Shown: in pieces, positions 33,539 through 42,156 of the stretch
Layout: each line of letters opens with the position of its first letter
Position numbering within the stretch: the first letter of the stretch is position 1
Assembly: GCA_016788045.1 (NCBI GenBank)
Contig: JAEUTG010000006.1
Coordinates: 1 to 49,837, forward strand
Length of the DNA: 49,837 nt
Direction: 5' to 3'
Source of the DNA: Bacteroidales bacterium
GTDB lineage: Bacteria > Bacteroidota > Bacteroidia > Bacteroidales > Lentimicrobiaceae
The notes under the pieces: model-generated
Told to the model about the DNA's origin: nothing
The model's database searches: none
The model's input: the letters and a program-made list of their open reading frames with translations, nothing else
Made by a program: the position numbers and the translations under genes

Positions 33539-35401
33539 ATGAAACCACCGCTAATCGCTATTGACAGCCAGAAATGTATGGTTTGTTTTGCCTGTGTCAG
33601 GGCGTGTCCTGTAAATGCTATTCAGGTGAAATCAAACTCAGAGGCTCCGGTCGTTGTACATGACCGCTGCATCGGGTGCGGCAGTTGTCTGCAGGTGTGC
33701 GCTCCGCTTGCCATTACCTACAGGGACGCCTGCAAGGAAACCATGGAGTTGCTGGCTTCCGGTCAGAAAGTGGCCGCCATTGTCGCTCCCAGCATATCAG
33801 GCGAATTCGACGACATCACCGATTACCGCAAATTCGTAAAAATGATCCGCGAACTGGGATTCTCCTATGTGAATGAGGTATCCTTCGGAGTGGATATGGT
33901 TGCTGAAAAATACCGCGAACTGTTTACCCAATTTATGGGCAGGTATTATATTACAGCGAATTGCCCGCCGATCGTTGCACTGATCGAAAAATACCATCCC
34001 GGGATCATCGATAACCTGGCACCTCTGATCACACCCATGATAGCCTCGGCCCAGCTTGTAAGGCAACTTTACGGTGAGGAGACCAAGGTTGTCTATATCG
34101 GGCCCTGTATTGCTGCCAAGGATGAAGCCCTCCGGTACGAAGGAAGGTCGAAAGTGGATGCAGTACTTACTTTTGTAGAACTCAGGGAGTTGTTTAATGA
34201 ATACAACATCAAGGAGAGTACCGTTGAATACTCTGATTTTGATCCCCCATTGGGCTATAAGGGTTCTCTGTATGCTGTAAGCAACGGCATACTGCAGGCT
34301 GCCGGTCTTAGCGAAGACCTGATGAATGGTCAGATCATTACCGCCGAAGGAAAAGAAAACGTGCTTGAAGCCATCAGGGAATTTGAGTCATCGGTGGATT
34401 TTATCAGGAAGCATTTTAATCTGTTTTATTGCGAAGGTTGTCTGATGGGCCCCGGTACTTCGAAAAGCGGCAAGAAATACCTGCGCAAGACCCTGGTAAC
34501 CGATTATGCCAACAAGAAACTGAAGGATTTCGACAGCAAAACCTGGCAGAAAGCATGCAACAAGCACATTGCCGGTTCAGATTTCAAAGCCGTGTTTCAT
34601 ACTGACGATCAGCGTCTGCCTGAACCAGACCCGGAAAAGGTAAATGAAATTCTGAAGATTATCGGTAAGTTAAACTCAGACGATAAACTCGGTTGCGGAG
34701 CCTGTGGCTATGAATCGTGCAATGAGTTTGCAAAGGCCGTAGCCCAGGGACTTACCAAAACAGATATGTGCATCACCTATTCCCAGAAAAGCAAGCAGGA
34801 TTTCATCAAAACGCTGAAGCTTACCAACGAGAAACTTGCCCATACTCAGGAAGCCCTTGTTGAATCGGAGAAAAAGGCCCGGCGCGACCAGCAGCTGGCT
34901 CAGGAGGCCCTGGAACGCACCTCTTCCATGTTGCAGAAGCTCCCGAGTGCGATTGTAATCGTGGATGAGAACCTGAAAGTAATTGAATCAAACCAGAGTT
35001 TCATCAATATCCTGGGCGAGGATGCTGCTGAAATCAATGAAATAATCCCGGGTCTGGTAGGCGCTGACCTCAAGACACTGCTGCCTTTTCAGTTCTATAA
35101 ACTCTTTACCGGGGTGATTTCAAACAACGAAAATCTGGTTAACCGGGATGTGCATCTGGGCGAAAAACTGCTCAACGTATCGGTCTTTTCCATCAAAAAG
35201 GGGAAAATCGCCGGAGCGGTATTGCGCGATATGTACCTGCCCGAAGTGCGTAAGGAAGAAGTAATCAACCGGGTGACCGAAGTGATTGATGAAAACCTGG
35301 ATCTGGTACAGAAAATAGCTTTTCTGCTGGGCGAAGGAGCTGCCAGGACGGAAAGAATGCTCAACTCGATCATTGAATCGCACAAAGCAACCAAACGATG
35401 A
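33539..35401 (+). CDS. Hydrogenase-like sensor with PAS domain (HydS type, group C-like)
   Basis: Protein of 620 residues. In order: two [4Fe-4S] motifs (C13-C23, C44-C54), an H-domain with C142 (TANCPPIV), C190 (GPCIAAKDE) and C298/C301 (YCEGCLMGPG), a [4Fe-4S] motif (C386, C389, C394, C411), a coiled linker with NEKLAHTQEAL, and a PAS domain (about 455-560). The H-cluster loops differ from catalytic enzymes as in putative H2 sensors. The ATG at 33539 is preceded by a clear AGGAGA Shine-Dalgarno (33527-33532), better than an in-frame TTG at 33524. Its stop overlaps the phosphatase gene start, implying a shared signal path. Confidence 0.9.
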   Translation: MKPPLIAIDSQKCMVCFACVRACPVNAIQVKSNSEAPVVVHDRCIGCGSCLQVCAPLAITYRDACKETMELLASGQKVAAIVAPSISGEFDDITDYRKFVKMIRELGFSYVNEVSFGVDMVAEKYRELFTQFMGRYYITANCPPIVALIEKYHPGIIDNLAPLITPMIASAQLVRQLYGEETKVVYIGPCIAAKDEALRYEGRSKVDAVLTFVELRELFNEYNIKESTVEYSDFDPPLGYKGSLYAVSNGILQAAGLSEDLMNGQIITAEGKENVLEAIREFESSVDFIRKHFNLFYCEGCLMGPGTSKSGKKYLRKTLVTDYANKKLKDFDSKTWQKACNKHIAGSDFKAVFHTDDQRLPEPDPEKVNEILKIIGKLNSDDKLGCGACGYESCNEFAKAVAQGLTKTDMCITYSQKSKQDFIKTLKLTNEKLAHTQEALVESEKKARRDQQLAQEALERTSSMLQKLPSAIVIVDENLKVIESNQSFINILGEDAAEINEIIPGLVGADLKTLLPFQFYKLFTGVISNNENLVNRDVHLGEKLLNVSVFSIKKGKIAGAVLRDMYLPEVRKEEVINRVTEVIDENLDLVQKIAFLLGEGAARTERMLNSIIESHKATKR

Positions 35402-36594
35402 CGATGAAAAGCGAAAACCGCTTCTATATTGAAGTCAATGCTGAGCTGAAAAATCATCATGAATCACGCATTTGCGGCGATGTATTCCTGTCGCGCAGAA
35501 TCAATGAAGAGAACAGAATAATTGCTGTATTGTCGGATGGGATGGGACATGGGGTAAAAGCCAACATGCTTGCCACCCTTACCTCTACCATGGCATTGAA
35601 TTTTACACTTGAGCATAAGGAAGTACACCGGATTGCTGAAATTATCATGAATACACTGCCCGTGTGCAGTGAAAGGAAAATGAGTTATTCAACCTTTACC
35701 ATCATTGACATTGAGTTCGATGGAAAGGTGAGGATACTCGAATACGATAATCCACAGGCGGTTGTGCTGAGAGGAAAGAATTTTTTTGAGCCTGAATGGA
35801 CCTGTGTGATGCTTTCAGGCGAGAAGGGGGCTGGCAAAGAGCTGAAGAGCTGCGAATTTATACCCGAAAAGGAAGACCGTATCGTAATTTTCAGCGATGG
35901 AGTAGCCCAGTCGGGCCTTGGCGGGGGTAAGTACCTTTTCGGCTGGGGCCGTGAGAATGCTGCTGAATATATTGCCGAACTGGTTTCCCATGAGCCGGAG
36001 ATTTCTGCACTACAGCTCTCCCATAAGGTGGTGAACATGGCCCATGTTAACGACGGCTACCTTTCGAAGGATGATACCAGTTGCGCGGTCATTTATTTCA
36101 GAAACCCCCGCAGGATGCTGGTTTGCACCGGACCTCCGTTTGAGGATCACAACGATGCAAAACTCGCAGCAATGGTCAATGATTTCAAAGGCAGAAAGAT
36201 TGTTTGCGGAGCTACTACAGCGGATATTGTTTCGAGGGAACTCAACAGGGTTGTGACCGATTCCTTCGAATTTGATGATCCTGACCTTCCCCCGGTATCC
36301 ATGATGGAGGGCATTGACCTGATTACCGAAGGGATTCTGACCCTTGGCAAAGTCACTGAAATTCTGAAAACATACACCAGCAGTACAAGGCTATCCAAAG
36401 GGCCAGCCGACCGCATTGTTAAAATGCTGATCGAAAGTGATGAAATCCATTTCGTGATCGGCACCCGCATCAACATTGCTCATCAGGACCCCAGTCTTCC
36501 GGTTGAACTCGAAATCCGCAGGACTGTTGTAAAAAGAATAGCCCGCCTGCTCGAGGAGAAGTTTCTGAAAGAGGTAAGCGTAACCTTCATTTAG
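35398..36594 (+). CDS. SpoIIE-family PP2C phosphatase
   Basis: Protein of 398 residues with an N-terminal PP2C/SpoIIE domain (about 1-240): metal-binding residues in CGDVFLSRR, VLSDGMGHGVKANML, VIFSDGVAQSGLG and KDDTSCAVIYF. A further alpha/beta part follows (about 245-398) with no clear name. It overlaps the hydrogenase-like PAS sensor by four bases (ATGA), an arrangement known for group C hydrogenase sensors. It would dephosphorylate Ser/Thr-phosphoproteins, such as anti-sigma antagonists, but no such partner is encoded in the window. Confidence 0.88.
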   Translation: MTMKSENRFYIEVNAELKNHHESRICGDVFLSRRINEENRIIAVLSDGMGHGVKANMLATLTSTMALNFTLEHKEVHRIAEIIMNTLPVCSERKMSYSTFTIIDIEFDGKVRILEYDNPQAVVLRGKNFFEPEWTCVMLSGEKGAGKELKSCEFIPEKEDRIVIFSDGVAQSGLGGGKYLFGWGRENAAEYIAELVSHEPEISALQLSHKVVNMAHVNDGYLSKDDTSCAVIYFRNPRRMLVCTGPPFEDHNDAKLAAMVNDFKGRKIVCGATTADIVSRELNRVVTDSFEFDDPDLPPVSMMEGIDLITEGILTLGKVTEILKTYTSSTRLSKGPADRIVKMLIESDEIHFVIGTRINIAHQDPSLPVELEIRRTVVKRIARLLEEKFLKEVSVTFI

Positions 36595-36650
36595 CGCAAT
36601 ATCCCTGATCGGGCATCGATAGTATAAGCGAAACCACCAAACTTTGTTAT

Positions 36651-37040
36651 ATGAAAATAACTTTTGAAGGATCGAAGAAAGTAATTGCAGAATACAATGG
36701 ACACCGTATCATTACAGATCAGCCGGTTAGAGCAGGAGGAGAGGGCAGTGCCCCGGCTCCGTTTGACCTGTTTCTGGCTTCTCTGGGTACCTGCGCCGGA
36801 ATCTATGTCAAATCTTTCTGCGATCAGCGGGGAATACCCACCGATGGCATCAGCCTGGAGCAGGATATGAAATTCGATCCCGCGACACACCTTATTACAA
36901 ATATTGATATCAGAATCAAGCTTCCGGCATCCTTTCCTGAGAAATACAGGGATGCAGTGGTGAACTCCGCTGGTTTGTGTGCAGTAAAAAGGCACCTTCA
37001 CCATCCACCGGCTATGAAGGTGATTGCAGAAACAGACTGA
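36651..37040 (+). CDS. OsmC-family protein
   Basis: Protein of 129 residues with the OsmC fold. The two redox cysteines are in LGTCAGIYVKSF and AGLCAVKRHL, and the segment GGEGSAPAPFDLFLAS is typical. OsmC-family proteins reduce organic hydroperoxides or bind sulfur species. It lies 56 bases after the phosphatase gene on the same strand; a role in redox protection near oxygen-sensitive hydrogenase is possible but not shown. A strong terminator follows. Confidence 0.88.
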   Translation: MKITFEGSKKVIAEYNGHRIITDQPVRAGGEGSAPAPFDLFLASLGTCAGIYVKSFCDQRGIPTDGISLEQDMKFDPATHLITNIDIRIKLPASFPEKYRDAVVNSAGLCAVKRHLHHPPAMKVIAETD

Positions 37041-37051
37041 TTTATTTAAAG

Positions 37052-37087
37052 AAAAAGGTTCGTAATCTTCTGATTACGAACCTTTTT
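37052..37087. terminator. Bidirectional intrinsic terminator
   Basis: Perfect 16-bp stem (AAAAAGGTTCGTAATC, 37052-37067; complement 37072-37087) with loop TTCT, A tract on one side and T tract on the other. It lies between the convergent osmC-like gene and the nucleotide-sugar dehydrogenase gene and can end both. Confidence 0.9.
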
Positions 37088-37104
37088 TAGTTATAAGCCC
37101 TGGA

Positions 37105-38364
37105 CTACAGTCTCTCGTCAACCATTGATTTATCGAGCAGGCCTTTCAGATCATATACAACGGCATTGGCACTTCCCATTGCCTTTATATCCATGGTTTT
37201 GAATTCATTGTGAGCAACCGCCAGCACCACAGCGTCGTAGTTACTGCCTGGTTTGTCAATCATGGCCAGGCCATATTCATGTTTTACTTCCTCAGGATCT
37301 GCCCATGGGTCGAACACATCAACCTCGCAGGAATATTCCTTAAATTCAGCAACCACATCCACCACCCTTGAGTTCCTGATGTCGGGGCAGTTTTCCTTGA
37401 AGGTGATCCCCAGCACGAGTACCGTGCTTCCGGCAATGGTATGGCCTTTCTGGATCATTCTTTTGATTACCCTGTTGGCAACATAGAAACCCATATTGTC
37501 GTTCAGACGGCGGCCTGCCAGAATAATTTCAGGGTTGTAGCCGACTTCCTGGGCTTTGTGTGTGAGGTAATATGGGTCAACACCGATGCAATGACCACCT
37601 ACCAGACCGGGAAAGAACTTAAGGAAGTTCCACTTGGTGCCCGCGGCGGCAAGTACTTCATGGGTGTCGATGCCGATCTTGTTAAAGATCAGCGCCAGTT
37701 CGTTCACAAAGGCAATGTTGATATCCCGCTGTGAGTTTTCAATTACCTTGGCTGCTTCGGCAACTTTGAGGCTTGAAGCCATGTAGGTGCCGGCAGTAAT
37801 GATGCTTTTATACAGGTTGTCAACCTTCACGGCAATTTCAGGGGTAGAGCCTGAAGTAACCTTAAGGATTTTGGTTACTGTGTGAACTTTGTCACCGGGG
37901 TTTATTCTTTCGGGGGAATATCCACAGTAGAAATCCTGGTTAAACTTCAGCCCGCTGAATTTCTCAAGCACGGGCACACATTCTTCCTCAGTAGCACCCG
38001 GATAAACCGTAGATTCATAGATAACGATATCTCCTTTGCCGAGTACTTTACCTACTGTTTCAGAAGCTTTGATCAGTGGAGTAAGGTCGGGTCGTTTGTG
38101 TTTGTCGATGGGAGTAGGGACCGTTACAATATAGTAATTGCAGCTTCTGATGTCATCAAGACTTGAAGTATATTTCAGGTGAATGGCAGCTTTCAGGTCT
38201 TCGTCAGATGTTTCAAGGGTCCGGTCGTGGCCGTTTTCCAGTTCCTGAATGCGATGTTGATTAATATCAAATCCCATGACAGTGAATTTCTTTCCAAATT
38301 CCACCGCCAGAGGCAACCCGACATATCCCAGTCCGATTACACCGATGTTGATTGATTCGCTCAT
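37105..38364 (-). CDS. Nucleotide-sugar dehydrogenase (TviB/WbpA-like)
   Basis: UDP-sugar C6 dehydrogenase of 419 residues: Rossmann motif [33 protein letters not shown], the catalytic Cys in [12 protein letters not shown] and the C-terminal UDP-binding domain ([18 protein letters not shown]). It oxidises a UDP-N-acetylhexosamine to the uronic acid with two NAD+, for surface polysaccharide. The exact sugar (GlcNAc or GalNAc/ManNAc) cannot be assigned. It follows the Gfo/Idh-type gene by 27 bases; together they resemble the WbpA-WbpB pair. Confidence 0.9.
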   Translation of the reverse strand: MSESINIGVIGLGYVGLPLAVEFGKKFTVMGFDINQHRIQELENGHDRTLETSDEDLKAAIHLKYTSSLDDIRSCNYYIVTVPTPIDKHKRPDLTPLIKASETVGKVLGKGDIVIYESTVYPGATEEECVPVLEKFSGLKFNQDFYCGYSPERINPGDKVHTVTKILKVTSGSTPEIAVKVDNLYKSIITAGTYMASSLKVAEAAKVIENSQRDINIAFVNELALIFNKIGIDTHEVLAAAGTKWNFLKFFPGLVGGHCIGVDPYYLTHKAQEVGYNPEIILAGRRLNDNMGFYVANRVIKRMIQKGHTIAGSTVLVLGITFKENCPDIRNSRVVDVVAEFKEYSCEVDVFDPWADPEEVKHEYGLAMIDKPGSNYDAVVLAVAHNEFKTMDIKAMGSANAVVYDLKGLLDKSMVDERL

Positions 38365-38391
38365 ATTTATCGATTTTTTGTTTTGGAAATG

Positions 38392-39372
38392 CTAAATATT
38401 TATGATTTGCAGCGAGTTAAGTATCGGATGATATTCTCCTCTCAGCCCGACCGGTTTGAGGTTCCGGATGTTGTAAACGGTTTCGATACTCTGCCGGGCC
38501 TCGTTCAGGCCAAAACCGCCACCTCCGAGAATGTCTTCATACGATTTGGTATGAAGATCAGTAAATCCTTCGCTGAATTCAAATTCTTCACCTTCAATGG
38601 TGAGTGACCTGAAGGTACGTTTGCCAGCCTGAACGGCTGATTTGGGAAGGGTTTTTTCATCAATACTCAGAAACCACCTTACGCGGGCTTTTTTGAGTTG
38701 CAGGAATCCGGCAGCTTTGTCTACATCCATCAGATGAACGGTGCTTCTTTCAACGTCACCGAAGATCCAGGAGAGCATATCGAAGAAATGAACGCCAATG
38801 TTGGTGGCAATTCCACCGGATTTCTCAAGAAAACCTTTCCATGAAATGAAATACCATTTCCCGCGACTGGTGATGTAACTCAGGTCGATGTCGTAGATTT
38901 TTCCTTCCGGACTCTGGTCTATTTTCTGCTTCAGGGCAATAATGGCAGGGTGCAGCCTGAGCTGAAGGATGGTGTAGATTTTTTTTCCGGTTTCACCTTC
39001 GATTTCCTGCAGTGCATCAACATTCCAGGGGTTAAGCACCAGGGGCTTTTCACAAATGGCGTGGGCTTCATTTCTCAATGCCAGTCTGATGTGTGCATCA
39101 TGAAGGTAATTGGGGGAGCAGATGCTTACAAAGTCGATTTTATCGTCTCCTTTGCGTTTCAGTTTGTCAAGATGTCTGTCGAACCTCTCGGCTTCTGTAA
39201 AAAAATCAGCCTCCGGAAAATAGCTGTCAATGATCCCTACTCCATCATATTTGTCGAGGGCTGTTACCAGCCTGTTGCCTGTTTCTTTAATGGCTTTCAT
39301 GTGCCGGGGAGCTATATAACCTGCGGCCCCGATGAGAGCAAAATTGATTTTTTCGTTGTTTGAAGGAAGCAT
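38392..39372 (-). CDS. Gfo/Idh/MocA oxidoreductase, WbpB-like
   Basis: NAD-dependent oxidoreductase of 326 residues: NFALIGAAGYIAPRHMKAI at the N-terminus, ICEKPLVLNPWN (the EKP motif), and GVHFFDMLSWIFG in the C-terminal domain. The sequence pattern matches WbpB/WlbA, which oxidise C3 of UDP-GlcNAcA on the way to diacetamido-uronic acids. WbpD/WbpE-type partners are absent from the window. First gene of a two-gene unit with the dehydrogenase. A -7-like box lies at 39460-39467. Confidence 0.85.
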   Translation of the reverse strand: MLPSNNEKINFALIGAAGYIAPRHMKAIKETGNRLVTALDKYDGVGIIDSYFPEADFFTEAERFDRHLDKLKRKGDDKIDFVSICSPNYLHDAHIRLALRNEAHAICEKPLVLNPWNVDALQEIEGETGKKIYTILQLRLHPAIIALKQKIDQSPEGKIYDIDLSYITSRGKWYFISWKGFLEKSGGIATNIGVHFFDMLSWIFGDVERSTVHLMDVDKAAGFLQLKKARVRWFLSIDEKTLPKSAVQAGKRTFRSLTIEGEEFEFSEGFTDLHTKSYEDILGGGGFGLNEARQSIETVYNIRNLKPVGLRGEYHPILNSLQIINI

Positions 39373-39459
39373 AGTGTAAATTGAAATGAACCGGTTTTTG
39401 TCACTGAGACTTCATGCCATTTATCGCTGAATCACGGATAAGTAATGACCATGGATGTG

Positions 39460-39467
39460 CAAAGTTA
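39460..39467 (-). promoter_or_regulatory. Candidate -7 box of the nucleotide-sugar unit
   Basis: Reads TAACTTTG on the minus strand (TAnnTTTG), 87 bases before the oxidoreductase start. No convincing -33 element. The same 330-base gap before the permease gene otherwise holds only a small hairpin (39521-39535) and the permease -7 box. Confidence 0.4.
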
Positions 39468-39702
39468 AGAAACTAAACCCAGAGGCCTGCTTTTTTAATA
39501 TGAATTAATGTTTAACTATGCCTGCGGAAGGCAGGATATCCGCGTTTTTATCATAGGGGCAGGCTACCGGAGGTATGCCGCGCAATTTTTGAGCACTGAT
39601 TTTATTGAACTTTAACAGTTGGTCGGATTCTGATTGGGTCTTTTCGGGAATTTCCACCTAAATTTGATGCCGAAAACTTATAAAACTGACAGCATTTTCT
39701 GT

Positions 39703-40743
39703 ATGGTCTCACCGTTATTCAGTCATCTTCTTATACCATTCATCATCGCATTGCTGCTGGGCATTACCATGGGTGGCAGCGGAACCGGCCCCGCCTTCTC
39801 AGCGGCCTTCGGGGCCAGTGTGATTCGCAAAAGCCTTATTCCCGGCATTTTCGGACTGATGGTTTTTGCCGGGGCCATTATTGCCGGTAAAGAAACGGCA
39901 ACCACGGTGGGGAGGGAACTGATCGATCCAAAGATGTTGAATTTTACTACGGTATCCATTATCCTGTTTTCAGTTGCCATATCCTTGCTGATCGCCAATC
40001 TGGTCGGAATCCCCCAATCAACCAGTCAGTCAACCGTTTTTGCTGTTATAGCGCCGGCCATCTATTTCGGTGTTTTTGACCCCTATGTTCTTTTTGCGGA
40101 AATCATTCCTGCCTGGTTTATCCTTCCGGTAATCGCATTCTTTCTCAGCCTGTTTTTTGGCAAATACATCTACCGGCCGATGAGACGAAGGGGACTCACC
40201 ATTTCACGGTCGAACAATGTAAATAAAAAGCCATTTCTCGATTATCTCATTTTGCTGATGTCTCTCTATGTCTCTTTTTCCATTGGTTCAAACAATGTTG
40301 CGAATGCTGCGGGTCCTATCGCTTCGATGACTGCCAATGAGCTGAATGTACACGGTGAGCGGAATTTTCTGCTGATTATGATTCTTTCTACCCTGATGGT
40401 AGCCCCCGGGTTCGCGATCGGAAGTTCAATTTTCGGCGACAAAATCCTCAACAATACCGGTAAGGAAATTGTACTTTTCGGGAAAATTGAAGCAGTCATC
40501 ATCGCCTTCGTTTCGGCGAGCCTTCTGCTTTTTGCCTCAGTGGTTAAAGGGATTCCTACCTCTTTGGTGCAGTTGAATGTGGCAGCAATTCTCGGTATCG
40601 GCGTGGCTAAGCTTGGAACCAAAAATATTTTCCGCCGGACCAAGGTCAGGAAATTCTTTCATATGTGGCTGATAGCGCCTCTGATAGCCTTTTCTCTTAC
40701 AATGCTTCTGATTTTCATTGCTGACCTTATCGGATTGCTCTGA
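39703..40743 (+). CDS. PiT-family anion permease, CysP-like
   Basis: Membrane protein of about 346 residues with eight to nine hydrophobic segments. The second repeat keeps the PiT signature GSNNVANAAGPIASM, while the first has GGSGTGPAFSAAFGA instead of the usual GANDVANA; B. subtilis CysP (sulfate permease) has a similar first-repeat change. It may therefore carry sulfate rather than phosphate, but substrate is not settled. I start it at 39703 (MVSPLFSHLLIPF), because a -7 box TAAATTTG (39659-39666) abuts the earlier ATG at 39667 and would start the transcript downstream of it. Confidence 0.75.
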   Translation: MVSPLFSHLLIPFIIALLLGITMGGSGTGPAFSAAFGASVIRKSLIPGIFGLMVFAGAIIAGKETATTVGRELIDPKMLNFTTVSIILFSVAISLLIANLVGIPQSTSQSTVFAVIAPAIYFGVFDPYVLFAEIIPAWFILPVIAFFLSLFFGKYIYRPMRRRGLTISRSNNVNKKPFLDYLILLMSLYVSFSIGSNNVANAAGPIASMTANELNVHGERNFLLIMILSTLMVAPGFAIGSSIFGDKILNNTGKEIVLFGKIEAVIIAFVSASLLLFASVVKGIPTSLVQLNVAAILGIGVAKLGTKNIFRRTKVRKFFHMWLIAPLIAFSLTMLLIFIADLIGLL

Positions 40744-40751
40744 CAAAAAAA

Positions 40752-40774
40752 ACTGGCCGGTATTGCCGGCCAGT
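40752..40774 (-). terminator. Intrinsic terminator of the aminotransferase gene
   Basis: Stem ACTGGCCGG (40752-40760) with CCGGCCAGT (40766-40774), loop TATTG; on the minus strand it is followed by eight T. It therefore ends the minus-strand aminotransferase transcript, right next to the permease stop codon. Confidence 0.85.
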
Positions 40775-40812
40775 GAAAAACAAATATTTCAGCTATTGAT
40801 GAGAATATCCGG

Positions 40813-42015
40813 TCATACCAGCAAAGCCAGAGATTCCTTTATACGGCGGGCTGCTTCAATCAGTTCTGCATCAGAAGTTGCATAGGAGAGGCGGATACAA
40901 TCGGGATTCCCGAAAGCTTCACCGGGAACCAGCGCCACATGAGCCTTGTCGAGCAGGTAATTGCATAAATCCGTGCTGTTGCTGATCACCATGTCGTTGT
41001 ATCGCTTTCCGAAATACCAGGTAACTTCAGGGAAGAAATAAAAGGCACCATCCGGAACATTGGATTTGATGCCGGGAATTTCATTGATGAGCTTTAAAAA
41101 CAGATCGCGGCGGTTTCTGAAAGTGGCGATCATCGATTTTAACTCAGCTGAACCGGCAGGATCGGTATTCAGGGCTGCAATGGCTGCCCGCTGAGAAATG
41201 CTGCAGGCTCCCGAAGTAAACTGTCCCTGAATCTTATCACAGGCTTTGGCAATTTCAAGGTCTGCCACACAATAGCCCAGACGCCAGCCTGTCATGGCAA
41301 AGCCTTTGGAAACACCGTTTATAATGATTACCCTGTCCTTAACAGATCCGAAACTCGCAATGGATTCATGTTTTCCTTTAAAATTAATCAGTTCATAAAT
41401 CTCATCGGAGATGATATAAATATCCGGATAACGCTCAAAAACAGTAACCAGGGCTGCCAGTTCTTCCCGCGAATACACAGAACCTGTGGGATTGCAGGGA
41501 CTGCTGAAGATGAATACCTTTGTTTTTGGGGTGATGGCTGCTTCCAGTTGTTCCGGGGTTACCTTGAAGTCGGTTTCAACCCCGGTGGAAATCACCACCG
41601 ATGTACCTTCAGCCAGTTTCACAATTTCGCGGTATGAAACCCAATACGGGGCCGGAACAATGACTTCATCGCCAGGGTTTACCAGGCTGAGCATGGCATT
41701 GGCCAGTGCCTGTTTAGCACCCGTCGAAACCACAATCTGTTCGGGACTGTATTCAAGGTTGTTGTCGCGCTTAAGTTTTACAGCAATGGCTTTTCTTAGA
41801 TCGGCATAGCCATTGACAGGGGGATAAAAGGTGAAATTCTGGTCGAGCGCTTCCCTGGCAGCTTCTTTGATATAGTCAGGGGTGTTGAAGTCAGGCTGAC
41901 CAATACTCAGGTTGATGACATCAAATCCCTGTTCTTTAAGTTCCCTGCTGCGCCTTGTCATGGCAAGGGTTTCAGATTCAGCCAGTCTCGAAATCCTGTC
42001 GGATAACTTGTTCAT
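40813..42015 (-). CDS. Class I aminotransferase (aspartate aminotransferase-like)
   Basis: PLP enzyme of 400 residues, fold type I, subgroup I-gamma: LSIGQPDFNTPDYIKEAA, STGAKQALANAMLSL, the PLP lysine in INGVSKGFAMTGWRLGYC, SSPCNPTGSVYS and the substrate-carboxylate Arg in IRLSYATS. It most likely transfers the amino group between aspartate or another amino acid and 2-oxoglutarate; the exact amino acid cannot be fixed. Single gene with a -7 box (42060-42067) and its own terminator. Confidence 0.92.
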   Translation of the reverse strand: MNKLSDRISRLAESETLAMTRRSRELKEQGFDVINLSIGQPDFNTPDYIKEAAREALDQNFTFYPPVNGYADLRKAIAVKLKRDNNLEYSPEQIVVSTGAKQALANAMLSLVNPGDEVIVPAPYWVSYREIVKLAEGTSVVISTGVETDFKVTPEQLEAAITPKTKVFIFSSPCNPTGSVYSREELAALVTVFERYPDIYIISDEIYELINFKGKHESIASFGSVKDRVIIINGVSKGFAMTGWRLGYCVADLEIAKACDKIQGQFTSGACSISQRAAIAALNTDPAGSAELKSMIATFRNRRDLFLKLINEIPGIKSNVPDGAFYFFPEVTWYFGKRYNDMVISNSTDLCNYLLDKAHVALVPGEAFGNPDCIRLSYATSDAELIEAARRIKESLALLV

Positions 42016-42059
42016 ATCTTTTTCGGTTGAGGTTTAGACTCCGTAAGTATGGAAGGCGA

Positions 42060-42067
42060 CAAATTTA
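42060..42067 (-). promoter_or_regulatory. Candidate promoter of the aminotransferase gene
   Basis: Reads TAAATTTG on the minus strand, 45 bases before the start; a TTG lies 21 bases further upstream (42089-42091). Good match to the Bacteroidota consensus. Confidence 0.5.
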
Positions 42068-42156
42068 ATGAAATTAAATCTGCTTAAACAAGCATCATTT
42101 CAAGTTAAAACAGTAAAAATTACGACCTTTGCCTCTCTCTGATAAATCAGCTGTTT

